A DNA stretch of 64,000 bases from Streptomyces sp. XM4193 (lineage in GTDB: Bacteria > Actinomycetota > Actinomycetes > Streptomycetales > Streptomycetaceae). How positions within the stretch are numbered: position 1 is the stretch's first letter; each line of letters opens with the position of its first letter. Below are positions 17,013-25,951 of the stretch, in pieces. The notes under the pieces are model-generated. The model had not been told where the DNA came from. It made no database searches and saw only the letters and a program-made list of their open reading frames with translations. The DNA is taken from the NCBI RefSeq assembly GCF_023072595.1, contig NZ_JALLGK010000008.1:62001-126000 (forward strand). The letters are read 5' to 3'. The position numbers and the translations under genes are program-made.

Positions 17013-17421
17013 CCCGCCATTCTTCCGCGCACGCCGCGAACCGGCCTCCCCCGCGGGAACGGAGGAGAGCTCGGCGCGGGAGGCGTCGGACGGCTGCATT
17101 CCGTGATGGTCGCAACCGAGTCTGAATCGGTGGTTACGTCGACATGGCCGTCAGGGGATGCGCGCGGGGCCGCTCGGGCGGCCGGGGTACGCGGGCGCGG
17201 GCGCGAAGGATCGAAGCGGCCCTGGCCGTGACCGATGCCATCGAGCAGCGCGCTGGGTGAAGTTGTCCCCCGGGGGACAACTCTGGCGCACGCGGGGCAG
17301 GGCGGCCGGGGTACGCGGACGCGGCCGGCCCGGGCGCGCGGCACGGTGCTCCCCGCCGGGAGTGCGCGCCGGGGCGGGCGCACGCGCCTCCGGCCGCCGT
17401 ACGAGCCCGGGCGGGGCGGGG
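17013..17421. other. Intergenic region between mshD and ppk
   Basis: About 400 bp without a gene. It holds the ppk upstream sequence and a perfect 22-bp palindrome at 17261-17282; no other signal was recognised. Confidence 0.5.
17261..17282. promoter_or_regulatory. Perfect 22-bp palindrome upstream of ppk
   Basis: AGTTGTCCCCC (17261-17271) is followed directly by its reverse complement GGGGGACAACT (17272-17282). With no loop it looks more like a protein-binding operator than a terminator. It lies about 250 bp upstream of ppk and 140 bp downstream of mshD. The cognate regulator is unknown. Confidence 0.55.
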
Positions 17422-18315
17422 TCAGCCCTCGGTGCGGTACATCAGGTCCACCTCGTGGGTGCGGAAGCCGAGCCGCTCGTACACCCTGACCGCCGCCGCG
17501 TTGTCCGCGTCGACGTACAGCATGGCGGTCGGCAGTCCGCGCGCGGCGAGGTGCCGCAGCCCGCTCAGGGTCAGCGCCCGGCCGAGGCCGCCGCCCTGTG
17601 CGCCCGGCACCACGCCGACCACGTAGACCTCGCCGAGTCCCTCGGCCGCGTGCTCCTTGGTCCAGTGGAAGCCGACGATCTCCCCCCGGCGCTCGGCGAG
17701 GAAGAACCCGGCGGGGTCGAACCAGGGCTCCTCCTTGCGGGCGTCCAGATCGCGCCGGCCCAGCGAGCCCTGCTCCGGGTGGTGGGCGAAGGCGGCGGCG
17801 TTGGCGGCGAGCCAGGCGGCGTCGTCCTTGCCGGGCACGAAGGTGCGGACGGTGACGTCCTCGGGGTAGGACGGCTCGGCGAGCGCGGCGGAGTCCAACG
17901 GCATGCGCAGCTGCCGCAGTTCGCGGAAGAGAGTGAGGCCGAGCGTCTGCGTCAGATGGCGGGCGGCGGCGTGGCCGCCGTGCGCCCAGATGCGCAGCCG
18001 GCGTCCGGAACTCACCAGCAGCGCCTTGCCCAGCGCTCTGCCGAAGCCCTGTCCGCGGTGCTCGGGATGGACGACGAACTCGCCGACGGGGGCCTCCACC
18101 GGGTCCGCGTCCTCGAGCTGGCCGTACCCGACGAGTCGTCCGCCCGAACGCAGCAGAAGGTGCGAGACGCCCTCCCGCGGCCCGCCCCGCAGTTGGAGCC
18201 TGCCCTGCTCGGAGACGGCGGGCTGGCCGTCGACTCGCGCGGCCTCGTCGATGAGGGCCAGCGCCTCGTCGACGATGCTCTCGGACACCTGGTCCACCAC
18301 CACAACGTCACTCAT
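17422..18315 (-). CDS. mshD: Mycothiol synthase
   Basis: 297 residues with two tandem GNAT domains. The enzyme transfers acetyl from acetyl-CoA to the cysteinyl amine of Cys-GlcN-Ins, the last step of mycothiol formation. N-terminal domain: HPEHRGQGFGRALGKALL (acetyl-CoA loop), RIWAHGGHAAARHLTQTLGL. C-terminal domain: GEVYVVGVVPGAQGGGLGRALTLSGL, then MLYVDADNAAAVRVYERLGF, the last being the MshD signature. TAGGCT lies 7 nt before the ATG at 18315, so the transcript is probably leaderless and the start is secure. Confidence 0.93.
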   Translation of the reverse strand: MSDVVVVDQVSESIVDEALALIDEAARVDGQPAVSEQGRLQLRGGPREGVSHLLLRSGGRLVGYGQLEDADPVEAPVGEFVVHPEHRGQGFGRALGKALLVSSGRRLRIWAHGGHAAARHLTQTLGLTLFRELRQLRMPLDSAALAEPSYPEDVTVRTFVPGKDDAAWLAANAAAFAHHPEQGSLGRRDLDARKEEPWFDPAGFFLAERRGEIVGFHWTKEHAAEGLGEVYVVGVVPGAQGGGLGRALTLSGLRHLAARGLPTAMLYVDADNAAAVRVYERLGFRTHEVDLMYRTEG

Positions 18316-18459
18316 GGAGACGAGCCTACGGCGCACCGTCCCGATACCCAGTGGTTACCGCGAGCCCCCTGACGCGCTACGCGCGTTGACCGTAGGCTCG
18401 GTCCGCCCGACCACGGTCCGGGCTGCCCAACTCCCACTCCCACAAGGGGTAAAGACGAC

Positions 18460-20256
18460 ATGCCCACTCCTACCGACCGCCGGCGGAGAGTCAGGATCGG
18501 CGTCGCGGCGACCGGCATCGTGACGGTGGCCGCGCTGGGCGCCGCCGCCCTGCCCGCGTACGCCGGCTCCGACGAGGCCGCCGACGGCAAGCCGGGCCAC
18601 GGCCGCACCGTCGACCTCCAGATGCTCGCCATCAACGACTTCCACGGCGCGCTCGAACCGCCGGAGGGCTCCGGCGGGCAGGTGACGCACGAGCACGAGG
18701 ACGGCACCACCGAGCAGATCGACGCCGGCGGGGTGGAGTACCTGGCGACCGCGCTGCGCAAGGCCCGCAAGGGCCAGGACCGTTCGGTGACGGTGGCGGC
18801 GGGCGACATGGTCGGCGCCAGCCCCATGCTGTCGGGCATCTTCCACGACGAGCCGACCATCGAGGCGCTCAACAAGCTCAAGCTGGACGTCGCCGGAGTG
18901 GGCAACCACGAGTTCGACGAGGGCGCCGAGGAGCTCAAGCGCAAGCAGAACGGCGGCTGCCACGAGGAGGACGGCTGCTACAACGACGGCAGCGAGTTCG
19001 CCGGCGCCGACTTCCCCTTCCTGGCCGCCAACGTGGTCGACGAGAAGACCAAGAAGCCGCTGCTGCGCCCGTACACCGTCCGCAAGATGAAGGGCGCGAA
19101 GGTCGGCTTCATCGGTGTGACGCTCAAGGGCACCGCGGGCATCGTCGCGCCGGACGGCATCAAGGGACTGGAGTTCCTCGACGAGGCGGAGACGCTCAGC
19201 AAGTACACCAAGGAGCTGCGCCGCAAGGGCGTCAAGGCGGTCGTCGCGCTGGTGCACGAGGGCGGCTTCCCCTCCTCGCCCGCGTACAACCACGACTGCG
19301 ACTCCGGCGACGGGCTCAGCGGGCCGATCGTCGACATCGCGAAGAAGACCGACGCCGGCGTGGACGCGCTGGTCACCGGCCACACCCACGAGGCGTACGT
19401 CTGCTCGGTGCCCGACCCGAAGGGCAACGACCGGATGGTCACCTCCGCGGCCTCCAACGGCCGGCTCTTCACCGAGCTGAACATGGAGTACGACCGCAAG
19501 ACCCGCGACATCGTGCGCACTTCGGTCCAGGGCGTGAACAAGGTCGTCGACCGCGAGCAGAACAAGGCCAAGGACCTGAGCCGGCTCATCAAGAGCTGGG
19601 ACAAGCTGGCCGCGCCCATCGCCAACCGTCCGATCGGGCACATCTCCGAGGACATCACCCAGGACCGCACCGCGCCCGAGTCGCCGCTGGGCGACCTCAT
19701 CGCCGACTCGCAACTGGCGTACGCCAAGACCGAGGACGACACCGCGGAGCTGGCCCTGATGAACCCGGGCGGCATCCGCACCGACCTGGTGCACAAGGCG
19801 TCCGGCGACGAGGGCGACGGAGTGGTGACGTACGGCGAGGCCTTCGAGGTGCAGCCGTTCGCCAACACCGTGGACCTGATGGACCTCACCGGTGAGCAGC
19901 TGCTGAAGGTGCTGCGCGAGCAGGTCAGCGGGGACAACGCGGACGTGCCGAAGATCCTCCAGGTCTCGGACGGCGTGACGTACACCCTGGACCTGACCAA
20001 GTCCGGCGAGGACCGGATCGTCGCCGACACCGTGAAGATCAACGGCGAGGCGCTGGAGGCGGACCGCACCTACCGGGTCGCCGCCAACTCGTTCCTGGCC
20101 TCCGGCGGCGACGGCTTCCCGACCCTCGCCGAGGGCGCCAACCACCACGTCGGATCCGTCGACCGGGACACTCTGGAGACGTACCTGACGGAGAACTCCT
20201 CCGAGGCGGAGCCGCTGGCCGCACCCGCCGCGGACCGCATCACCGTGGTGGAGTAA
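18460..20256 (+). CDS. Secreted bifunctional metallophosphatase/5'-nucleotidase
   Basis: 598 residues. Sec signal in residues 1-40 (RRRRVRIG, hydrophobic core, PAYAGSDE). The calcineurin-like phosphatase domain shows all metal-binding blocks: AINDFHGALEP, GDMVGASP, GNHEFDEG, and GHTHEAY. The C-terminal 5_nucleotid_C domain includes ALMNPGGIRTDL, FEVQPFANTVDLMDLTGEQL and ANSFLASGGDGF, which form the substrate pocket. It frees phosphate and nucleosides from extracellular nucleotides or UDP-sugars. ATG with AAGGGG upstream. A terminator follows. Phosphate control would be expected, but I see no convincing PHO box. Confidence 0.93.
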   Translation: MPTPTDRRRRVRIGVAATGIVTVAALGAAALPAYAGSDEAADGKPGHGRTVDLQMLAINDFHGALEPPEGSGGQVTHEHEDGTTEQIDAGGVEYLATALRKARKGQDRSVTVAAGDMVGASPMLSGIFHDEPTIEALNKLKLDVAGVGNHEFDEGAEELKRKQNGGCHEEDGCYNDGSEFAGADFPFLAANVVDEKTKKPLLRPYTVRKMKGAKVGFIGVTLKGTAGIVAPDGIKGLEFLDEAETLSKYTKELRRKGVKAVVALVHEGGFPSSPAYNHDCDSGDGLSGPIVDIAKKTDAGVDALVTGHTHEAYVCSVPDPKGNDRMVTSAASNGRLFTELNMEYDRKTRDIVRTSVQGVNKVVDREQNKAKDLSRLIKSWDKLAAPIANRPIGHISEDITQDRTAPESPLGDLIADSQLAYAKTEDDTAELALMNPGGIRTDLVHKASGDEGDGVVTYGEAFEVQPFANTVDLMDLTGEQLLKVLREQVSGDNADVPKILQVSDGVTYTLDLTKSGEDRIVADTVKINGEALEADRTYRVAANSFLASGGDGFPTLAEGANHHVGSVDRDTLETYLTENSSEAEPLAAPAADRITVVE

Positions 20257-20290
20257 CCGCCCTTCGCCGGCAGCCGACCGGTACCCGCGC

Positions 20291-20327
20291 AGAGGTCCGG
20301 CCCTCCCCCGTGGAGAGCCGGACCTCT
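20291..20327 (+). terminator. Hairpin terminator after 5'-nucleotidase
   Basis: AGAGGTCCGGC (20291-20301) pairs with GCCGGACCTCT (20317-20327), a perfect 11-bp stem with a 15-nt loop. Confidence 0.7.
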
Positions 20328-20456
20328 GTGCGTACGGGCGCGTACGGCGGGGTGCGCGCCTGGCGCCGGCGGGCACGGGCGGCCCGGGTGCGTACGGACA
20401 CGGGCGGCCCGGGTGCGTACGGGCGCGCGGGCGCGGGCGGTTGCGGGCGCCGGGCG

Positions 20457-21050
20457 TCAGGCCGGGTAGGGGCGGGAGGCGCGGGCGTCGCGCAGCGCCG
20501 AGCCCCACCAGTCGAGTTGCGCGAGCACGCCCTTTGCGGCAGCGGCACTGCCCTCCAGGTCCTCGGGCTCGCCGTCCTCGCCGAAGGCCTCCCAGGCGTT
20601 GTGGAAGCTGAGGCCGGCCCGGACCGTGGTCGCGTGCATCTCCGGGAAGATCTGGCGCAGTTGCTCGGCGGCGCGGATGCCGCCGCTCTGACCGCCGTAG
20701 GAGACCAGGCCGACGGGCTTGGCCCGCCACTCCTCCCGGAACCAGTCGACGGTGTTCTTCAGCGCGGCCGGGAAGCTGTGGTTGTACTCGGGCGTGACGA
20801 TCACGAACGCGTCGGCGGCGCCGAGATGTTCGGCGAGCGCCCTGCGGTTCCGGCCGGACTGCGGGTCCAGTGCGCCGCCCGGGCCGGGCATCACCAGGGG
20901 CAGTGCGTACTCGGCGAGGTCGACCACGTCGACCTCGAAGCGTCCGTGCCGCTCGGCCTCGCCCGCGAACCAGTGCGAGACGGTGGCCCCGAACCTCCCC
21001 TCCCGCACGCTGCCGATGATCACCGCGAGGCGCAATCTGTCGTCCGTCAT
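20457..21050 (-). CDS. NAD(P)H-dependent FMN reductase
   Basis: 197-residue flavodoxin-like protein of the NADPH-dependent FMN reductase family. LAVIIGSVREGRFG is the FMN phosphate loop; VIVTPEYNHSFPAALKNTVDW is the family signature that contacts the isoalloxazine; VGLVSYGGQSGG follows. It likely reduces FMN, quinones or azo compounds. The ATG at 21050 follows AGGAGA. It is divergent from soxR across a SoxR box, so it is very probably a SoxR target induced by redox-active compounds. Confidence 0.9.
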   Translation of the reverse strand: MTDDRLRLAVIIGSVREGRFGATVSHWFAGEAERHGRFEVDVVDLAEYALPLVMPGPGGALDPQSGRNRRALAEHLGAADAFVIVTPEYNHSFPAALKNTVDWFREEWRAKPVGLVSYGGQSGGIRAAEQLRQIFPEMHATTVRAGLSFHNAWEAFGEDGEPEDLEGSAAAAKGVLAQLDWWGSALRDARASRPYPA

Positions 21051-21125
21051 GGCTGTCTCCTGAGGTCGTCGAGGTGCCGGCGCGGGCGTGCCCTGCACCG
21101 TTGTGCCGTCGACCACGAGCCTCGT

Positions 21126-21145
21126 ACTTCAAGTTAAGTTGAAGT
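21126..21145. promoter_or_regulatory. SoxR operator between FMN reductase and soxR
   Basis: ACTTCAAGTTAAGTTGAAGT is a nearly perfect palindrome matching the SoxR-box pattern (CTTCAAGTTAACTTGAAG-like) and lies in the divergent promoter region. Confidence 0.75.
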
Positions 21146-21163
21146 CAAGCTACGCTGGAAGGC

Positions 21164-21634
21164 ATGACCCCTGTCTCCTGGAAAACCCGCGAACTCACGG
21201 TCGGCCAGGTCGCCGAACGCAGTGGGGTCGCCACCTCCGCTCTGCGCTTCTACGAGAAGAACGGCCTGATCCACAGCACCCGCACCTCCGGCAACCAGCG
21301 CCGCTACCACCGCGACACCCTGCGCCGGGTCGCCTTCATCCGCGCCTCCCAGCGGGTGGGCATCACGCTGGAGAAGATCCGCGGCGCGCTGGAGCTGCTG
21401 CCGGAGAACCGCACCCCCACCCCGTCGGACTGGCAGCGCCTCTCCGAGTGCTGGCGCGATGACCTGAACGCCCGCATCCGGGAGTTGGAGGAGCTGCGGG
21501 ACGATCTGACGGACTGCATCGGCTGCGGTTGCCTCTCGCTCTCCGCCTGCGCGCTCGCCAACCCGCACGACGTCGCGGCCGAGCAGGGCCCCGGACCCGC
21601 CCGCCACCTCACCGGCGACGGCTGCTGCCCCTGA
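21164..21634 (+). CDS. soxR: Redox-sensitive transcriptional activator SoxR
   Basis: 156-residue MerR-family regulator. HTH in residues 9-45 (TVGQVAERSGVATSALRFYEKNGL region), coiled-coil dimer helix about 82-118, and the [2Fe-2S] motif CIGCGCLSLSAC near residue 120 with all four cysteines. The cluster is oxidised by redox-cycling agents and activates the divergent target. In Streptomyces SoxR responds to endogenous redox-active antibiotics. TACGCT is 7 nt before the ATG (leaderless). The extra C-terminal CC in GDGCCP is outside the cluster motif. Confidence 0.95.
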   Translation: MTPVSWKTRELTVGQVAERSGVATSALRFYEKNGLIHSTRTSGNQRRYHRDTLRRVAFIRASQRVGITLEKIRGALELLPENRTPTPSDWQRLSECWRDDLNARIRELEELRDDLTDCIGCGCLSLSACALANPHDVAAEQGPGPARHLTGDGCCP

Positions 21635-21722
21635 GCGGTACGCCGTGGTGTGCGGCCCCGCGCCGCCGTACGCCGGTGCGGGACCGCGCCGCCGTACGAC
21701 GTCGGGCGGGCGCGCGGCCGGT

Positions 21723-23150
21723 TCAGCTTCCCGGCGTGGCGCCCGGTGCCTCCTCCGGCGGTGGGGCGGGGGCGCCGGGCAGGCTGAGCAGCGCTCTGGT
21801 GCCGCCGCCGTCGGCCCCGCGAAGCTCCACCGTGCCGCCCGCCCGCCGGGCCGCCCGCGCCACGATCGACAGGCCGAGGCCCGAGCCGGGCAGGCCGCGC
21901 GCGGACGGCGAACGCCAGAACCGGTCGAAGACGTACGGGAGTTCCTCGGCCGGGACGCCCGGCCCGTGGTCGCGCACCTCCAGCGTGCCGCCGGCCAGCG
22001 ACACCTCGACCGCACCGCCGGCCGGGCTGAACTTCACCGCGTTGTCCAGCAGGTTGACCACCGCACGTTCCAGCGTGGCGGGTTCGGCGCGTGTGTACCA
22101 GGGGGCCAGCTCGCTGGTCATCGTGATGCCGGTGCCGCGCAACCGGGCGCGCTCCACGGCGCGTTCGGCCGCCTCGTGCAGCGCGATGACCTCCAGCGCG
22201 CCCTGCGCCGGCATCGCCTCGGGGCGGCTCAGCTCCTGCAAGTCCTTGATGAGCAGCGAGAGTTCGGCCATCTGCGCCTTCACCGAGCCGAGCAGCTCCG
22301 CGCGTTCGCCGTCCGGCAACCGGCGGCCGGACTGCTCGCTGCGGACCAGCAGATCGATGTTCATCCGCATCGAGGTCAGCGGGGTGCGCAGCTCGTGGCC
22401 CGCGTCGGCGATCAGCTGCTGCTGAAGCTCGCGGGACGAAGCCAGCGCCGCGGTCAGGGAGTTGAACGAGCGGGAGAGCCGGGCGATCTCGTCGTCGCCC
22501 TCGACCGGGATGCGCACCGCCAGGTCCTCGGTGCGCGCCACGTGCTCGACGGTCTGCGCCAGCCGGTCGACCGGCCGCAGCCCGGCGGCGGCGAGCGCCA
22601 CTCCGCAGGCTGCGGCGCCCAGCACCCCGGCCGCGGCGACCAGTCCGAGCACCAGCGCGAGCCGGTCCAGCGACTCCTCGACCTCGGTGAGCGGGCGGGC
22701 CACCGTCATGGCCGCGTCCGTGCCCTCCAGCGGGAGGGTGAGCACCCGGTGCTCGACCCCGTCCTCGCCGGTGGCGTTGTGCAGCGACTCGGCCAACTCA
22801 CCGCGGGCGACCGCGACATCGTCCGCGGAGACCGCCACCCGGTCCTGGCCGAAGACGATGCAGTCGGTGCCGTTGCGGTCGACGATCTGCACGGTGGAGT
22901 CGAAGGGGTTCGGCACCGCGGCGCGCTCCTCGGAGGACACCGCCGTACAACCGCCCGCCTTGACCTGCTCGACCACCAGGGCGGGCGGCACCCGGTTGTC
23001 GCGGAGCGCGTCGTCCAGCGAGCCGTAGAGCTGGCCGCGCACCAGCAGCCAGGCCGAGAGAGCACAGGCCGCCACCGCACAGGCCACCACCACCGCGGTG
23101 AGCAGCGCCAGCCGCGAACGCAGCGGCATCCCGGCGAGTCGGCCCCTCAC
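21723..23150 (-). CDS. Sensor histidine kinase (MprB-like)
   Basis: 475 residues. TM1 about 12-36, an extracytoplasmic sensor region to about 140 containing a possible disulphide pair (Cys in VKAGGCTAV and GTDCIVFG), TM2 about 150-175, a HAMP linker, then the kinase core: phosphoacceptor H in DAGHELRTPLTSM, N box NLLDNAVKFSP, G1 DHGPGVPAEELPYVFDRF and G2 GSGLGLSIV. Its GTG overlaps the response-regulator stop by 4 bp (GTGA). The C-terminus is a Pro/Ala-rich tail. Beside an HtrA-like protease, the pair resembles MprAB-PepD of mycobacteria, an envelope-stress circuit. Confidence 0.92.
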   Translation of the reverse strand: MRGRLAGMPLRSRLALLTAVVVACAVAACALSAWLLVRGQLYGSLDDALRDNRVPPALVVEQVKAGGCTAVSSEERAAVPNPFDSTVQIVDRNGTDCIVFGQDRVAVSADDVAVARGELAESLHNATGEDGVEHRVLTLPLEGTDAAMTVARPLTEVEESLDRLALVLGLVAAAGVLGAAACGVALAAAGLRPVDRLAQTVEHVARTEDLAVRIPVEGDDEIARLSRSFNSLTAALASSRELQQQLIADAGHELRTPLTSMRMNIDLLVRSEQSGRRLPDGERAELLGSVKAQMAELSLLIKDLQELSRPEAMPAQGALEVIALHEAAERAVERARLRGTGITMTSELAPWYTRAEPATLERAVVNLLDNAVKFSPAGGAVEVSLAGGTLEVRDHGPGVPAEELPYVFDRFWRSPSARGLPGSGLGLSIVARAARRAGGTVELRGADGGGTRALLSLPGAPAPPPEEAPGATPGS

Positions 23151-23878
23151 CGCAGGTGCCCGGGCGGCTCACGCAGCACGTAGCCGACGCCGCGCACGGT
23201 GTGCACCAGCCGCGGTTCACCGCCCGCCTCGGTCTTGCGGCGCAGGTACATCACGTACACGTCCAGGGAGTTGGAGCTGGGCTCGTAGTCGAAGCCCCAC
23301 ACGTCGTGCAGGATCTGCTCACGGGTGAGCACCTGCCGCGGGTGGCCGAGGAGCAGTTCGAGCAGGGTGTGCTCGGTCCGGGTCAGCTGCACCGGCCGCT
23401 CGCCCCGGTGGACCTCCCGGGTGGCCAGGTTCATCCGCAGATCCTCGAAGGCGAGCACCGGCTCGGGCGGCGCGGCCGGGCCCTGATCGTGCTCGGGCTC
23501 ACCGCTCGCGTACGCGCCCCGCCGCAGCAGGGCGCGTACCCGGGCGAGCAGTTCGTCCAGCTCGAAGGGCTTGACGAGGTAGTCGTCGGCGCCCGCGTCC
23601 AGGCCGCTGACCCGGTCCCCGACGGTGTCGCGCGCGGTGAGCATCAGGATCGGTACGCGTTCGCCGCGCGCCCGCAGCCGGCGGGCGACGGTCAGCCCGT
23701 CCATCCGGGGCATCTGGACGTCCAGCACGATCAGTTCGGGCGGCTCGGCGGCGCTGTCGAGGACGTCCAGGGCGTCGAGCCCGTCGACGGCCGTCTGCGT
23801 CCGGTACCCCTCGAAGCCGAGGCTGCGGCGCAGCGCGTCCCGTACGGCGGGCTCGTCGTCGACGATCAGGACTGTCAT
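23147..23878 (-). CDS. OmpR-family response regulator (MprA-like)
   Basis: 243 residues. Receiver domain 1-120 with acidic pocket VDDEP, phosphoacceptor Asp in IVLDVQMPRMDG, Thr in MLTARD and Lys in LVKPF. C-terminal winged helix about 145-240 (LTRTEHTLLELLLGHPRQVLTREQIL, SNSLDVYVMYLRRK, VRGVGYVLR). Start taken as the ATG at 23878, which lies 8 nt after CAGACT (leaderless-like); a GTG at 23896 in frame would add six residues. It is co-transcribed with the kinase and lies 49 bp from the htrA-like gene. Confidence 0.93.
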   Translation of the reverse strand: MTVLIVDDEPAVRDALRRSLGFEGYRTQTAVDGLDALDVLDSAAEPPELIVLDVQMPRMDGLTVARRLRARGERVPILMLTARDTVGDRVSGLDAGADDYLVKPFELDELLARVRALLRRGAYASGEPEHDQGPAAPPEPVLAFEDLRMNLATREVHRGERPVQLTRTEHTLLELLLGHPRQVLTREQILHDVWGFDYEPSSNSLDVYVMYLRRKTEAGGEPRLVHTVRGVGYVLREPPGHLR

Positions 23879-23927
23879 GGTCGTCGAGTCTGCCACCGCG
23901 AGCGGAAGGCGGCGGCGCGGTGAGGGT

Positions 23928-25088
23928 TCACAGCCCGATCCGGTCGAAGCGGTCGAGGCCGCTGCCGTCCTGGCCGCCGCTGTCGTTGCCCCGGTCCTCG
24001 GCGCCCTTGCCCTCGCGCAGCTCGGGGAGGATCTTCTTGATGTCGTTGATCGGGATGGCGAAGCCCAGGCCGACGCTGCCGGGCTTGCCGGAGGCCGAAC
24101 TGTTGTCGTAGATCGCCGTGTTGATACCGATCACCGCACCGCCGAGGTCGGCGAGCGCACCACCGGAGTTGCCCGGGTTGATCGAGGCGTCGGTCTGGAT
24201 CGCCTTGTACGTGGTGGTGTCCCCGTCGCCCCGACCGCCCTGGCCCTGGCCGCCCTGACCGTCCTGGCCCGGGCCGAGACCGAACGGCCAGTCCGGCCCG
24301 CCCTGGCCCTGGCCCTGCTCCTGCGGCGGGCGCTGCTCACCGCCGCCGCTCTTCGGAGTGGTCACCTCGCGTTCGAGAGCGGAGACGATGCCGCTGGTCA
24401 CCGAGCCGGTGAGACCGTTGGGCGAACCGATCGCCACCACCTGGTCGCCGACGCCCACCGCGTCGGAGTCGCCGAGCTGCGCCGGCTTCAGCCCGCTGAC
24501 GCCCTCGACCTTCAGCAGCGCGGTGTCCAGATCGGCGTCCGTGCCCACCACCTCGGCGGTCGCCTTCTCGCCGTCGCTGAAGCGCACCTGGATCTCGTCG
24601 GTCCCGTCGACGACGTGGTTGTTGGTCAGGATCTCGCCGTCCTCGGAGATCACCACACCGGAACCGGTCGAGCTGCCCGCCTTGATCTCCACCGCGCTGG
24701 GCCCGAGTCGCTTGGCCGCGCCCGCCACCGTGCCCTCGGTGGAGGCGTTGCGCGCCTGGGCCGCGCCGGTGGCGGAATCGCCCCGCTCACCGCCCCACTG
24801 CTGACCCACCAGCGCGCCCGCGCCGCCACCCACGACCGCCGCGACCAGCGCCGCGGCGGCGACCAGCGCCACCGGACGACGCACCCGTCGCCGACGGCCC
24901 TCGGCCCCCGGCACCTGCTGCACACCCGGCTCGGGATGCACACCCGGCTCGGGATGCACACCCGGCTGCGGCTGCGCGCCCACCGTCGGCTGCTCGGCCG
25001 TGTCGGCGAACGGCGCCCCGGCGGGACGCGGCGGTACACCCGGACGGTTGTGGCTCTGACCCTGCTGCTCACCCTGGAATTCGCTCAT
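23928..25088 (-). CDS. HtrA/DegP-like trypsin-type serine protease without PDZ domain
   Basis: 386 residues. Cytoplasmic, Pro/Gly-rich N-terminal arm (residues 1-65, with an HPEPGV tandem repeat encoded by 18-bp repeats near 24930-24965), one membrane span about 73-100, then an external protease domain: His in LTNNHVVDG, Asp in DADLDTALLKV, Ser in NPGNSGGAL. Between the His/Asp and Ser blocks there is an inserted loop of about 45 residues rich in Gln, Gly and Pro. The chain ends soon after the protease fold, with no room for a PDZ domain. GGAGAG precedes the ATG. It reads in the same direction as, and just upstream of, the two-component system, probably its regulator. Confidence 0.92.
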   Translation of the reverse strand: MSEFQGEQQGQSHNRPGVPPRPAGAPFADTAEQPTVGAQPQPGVHPEPGVHPEPGVQQVPGAEGRRRRVRRPVALVAAAALVAAVVGGGAGALVGQQWGGERGDSATGAAQARNASTEGTVAGAAKRLGPSAVEIKAGSSTGSGVVISEDGEILTNNHVVDGTDEIQVRFSDGEKATAEVVGTDADLDTALLKVEGVSGLKPAQLGDSDAVGVGDQVVAIGSPNGLTGSVTSGIVSALEREVTTPKSGGGEQRPPQEQGQGQGGPDWPFGLGPGQDGQGGQGQGGRGDGDTTTYKAIQTDASINPGNSGGALADLGGAVIGINTAIYDNSSASGKPGSVGLGFAIPINDIKKILPELREGKGAEDRGNDSGGQDGSGLDRFDRIGL

Positions 25089-25296
25089 GCACCGGACTCT
25101 CCCCGGCGCGGATGAGAATCCTCTGAGACGGCCCTTAAGCCTCCACTGCAATTCCGGGAGCCGCCCAACTCCCGGCGCCCGCACGCGGGTTGACGGCGCG
25201 TTCGGCCGCGCAGAGATGAAGGCGCGCGGTCGGCGCGCCTCCACCGGACCGGCCGGCCCGCCTCCCGGCCACAGGTGCCTGCTCGGGGCGAGGGGC

Positions 25297-25860
25297 CTAC
25301 TTGAAGAAGGCGATGCCGTCGTCCGGCAGGTCCGCGATGTCCTTGGCCCAGGTCGAGGGGTCGACCGTCTTCTTCAGGTGCGCGGACATGTACGGGCGCA
25401 TCGGCACCTCGGGGGTGGCCTTCTCGCCGACCCACATCAGGTCGCTCTTCACATAGCCGTAGAGCCGCTTGCCGCCGCTGTACTCACCGGCGGAGGCGAG
25501 CCGCGCGACGGCGTCCGTGGCGAGGTCGATCTGCGGCTTGCCCTCGGCGAGCTGCCCGTACCAGACCTCGACGACGCCGCGGTCGCGGACCATCACGATC
25601 TCGATCTGACGGTTCTCGCGCACGTGCCAGAAGCCGGACTCCGACTCCAGCGGGCGGACCTTCTCGCCCTTCTCGTCGAGCACCCAGCTGTGCGAGACGT
25701 ACTCCAGGAAGGGGCGGCCGTCGTGGCTGAAGGTGACCTCCTGCCCGAAGTTGCACTTCTCCTCACCGGGGAAGTCGGCAACCCCCGCACCGGTCCAGTC
25801 GCCGAGCAGGAAGACGAGGGGTACGAGGTCGGGGTGCAGGTCGGACGGAATCTCGATCAT
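25297..25860 (-). CDS. Nitrobindin-like heme-binding beta-barrel protein (FABP/DUF1794 family)
   Basis: 187 residues. It starts with the family signature GDWTGAG (nitrobindins: G-x-W-x-G-x-G) at about residue 20 and continues as alternating beta strands (EVTFSHDGRPFLEYVSHSW, ESGFWHVRENRQIEIVMV, VVEVWYGQL). Near the C-terminus HLKKTVDP carries the likely proximal His. Ferric nitrobindins bind NO and isomerise peroxynitrite. Single-domain and cytoplasmic. A small membrane peptide gene is 92 bp upstream on the same strand. Confidence 0.85.
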   Translation of the reverse strand: MIEIPSDLHPDLVPLVFLLGDWTGAGVADFPGEEKCNFGQEVTFSHDGRPFLEYVSHSWVLDEKGEKVRPLESESGFWHVRENRQIEIVMVRDRGVVEVWYGQLAEGKPQIDLATDAVARLASAGEYSGGKRLYGYVKSDLMWVGEKATPEVPMRPYMSAHLKKTVDPSTWAKDIADLPDDGIAFFK

Positions 25861-25951
25861 GGAGAATCAGGCGCTCTGTCTGTGCGGGGACGGCTGTCTG
25901 TACGGGTGGTGCGGTCGCGCTGGTGCTGCCGGGTTCCGGGAGTGCTCCCGG

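Noticed and set aside
17100..17160. PHO box upstream of ppk
   Set aside because: No pair of GTTCACC-like units at 11-bp spacing could be found.
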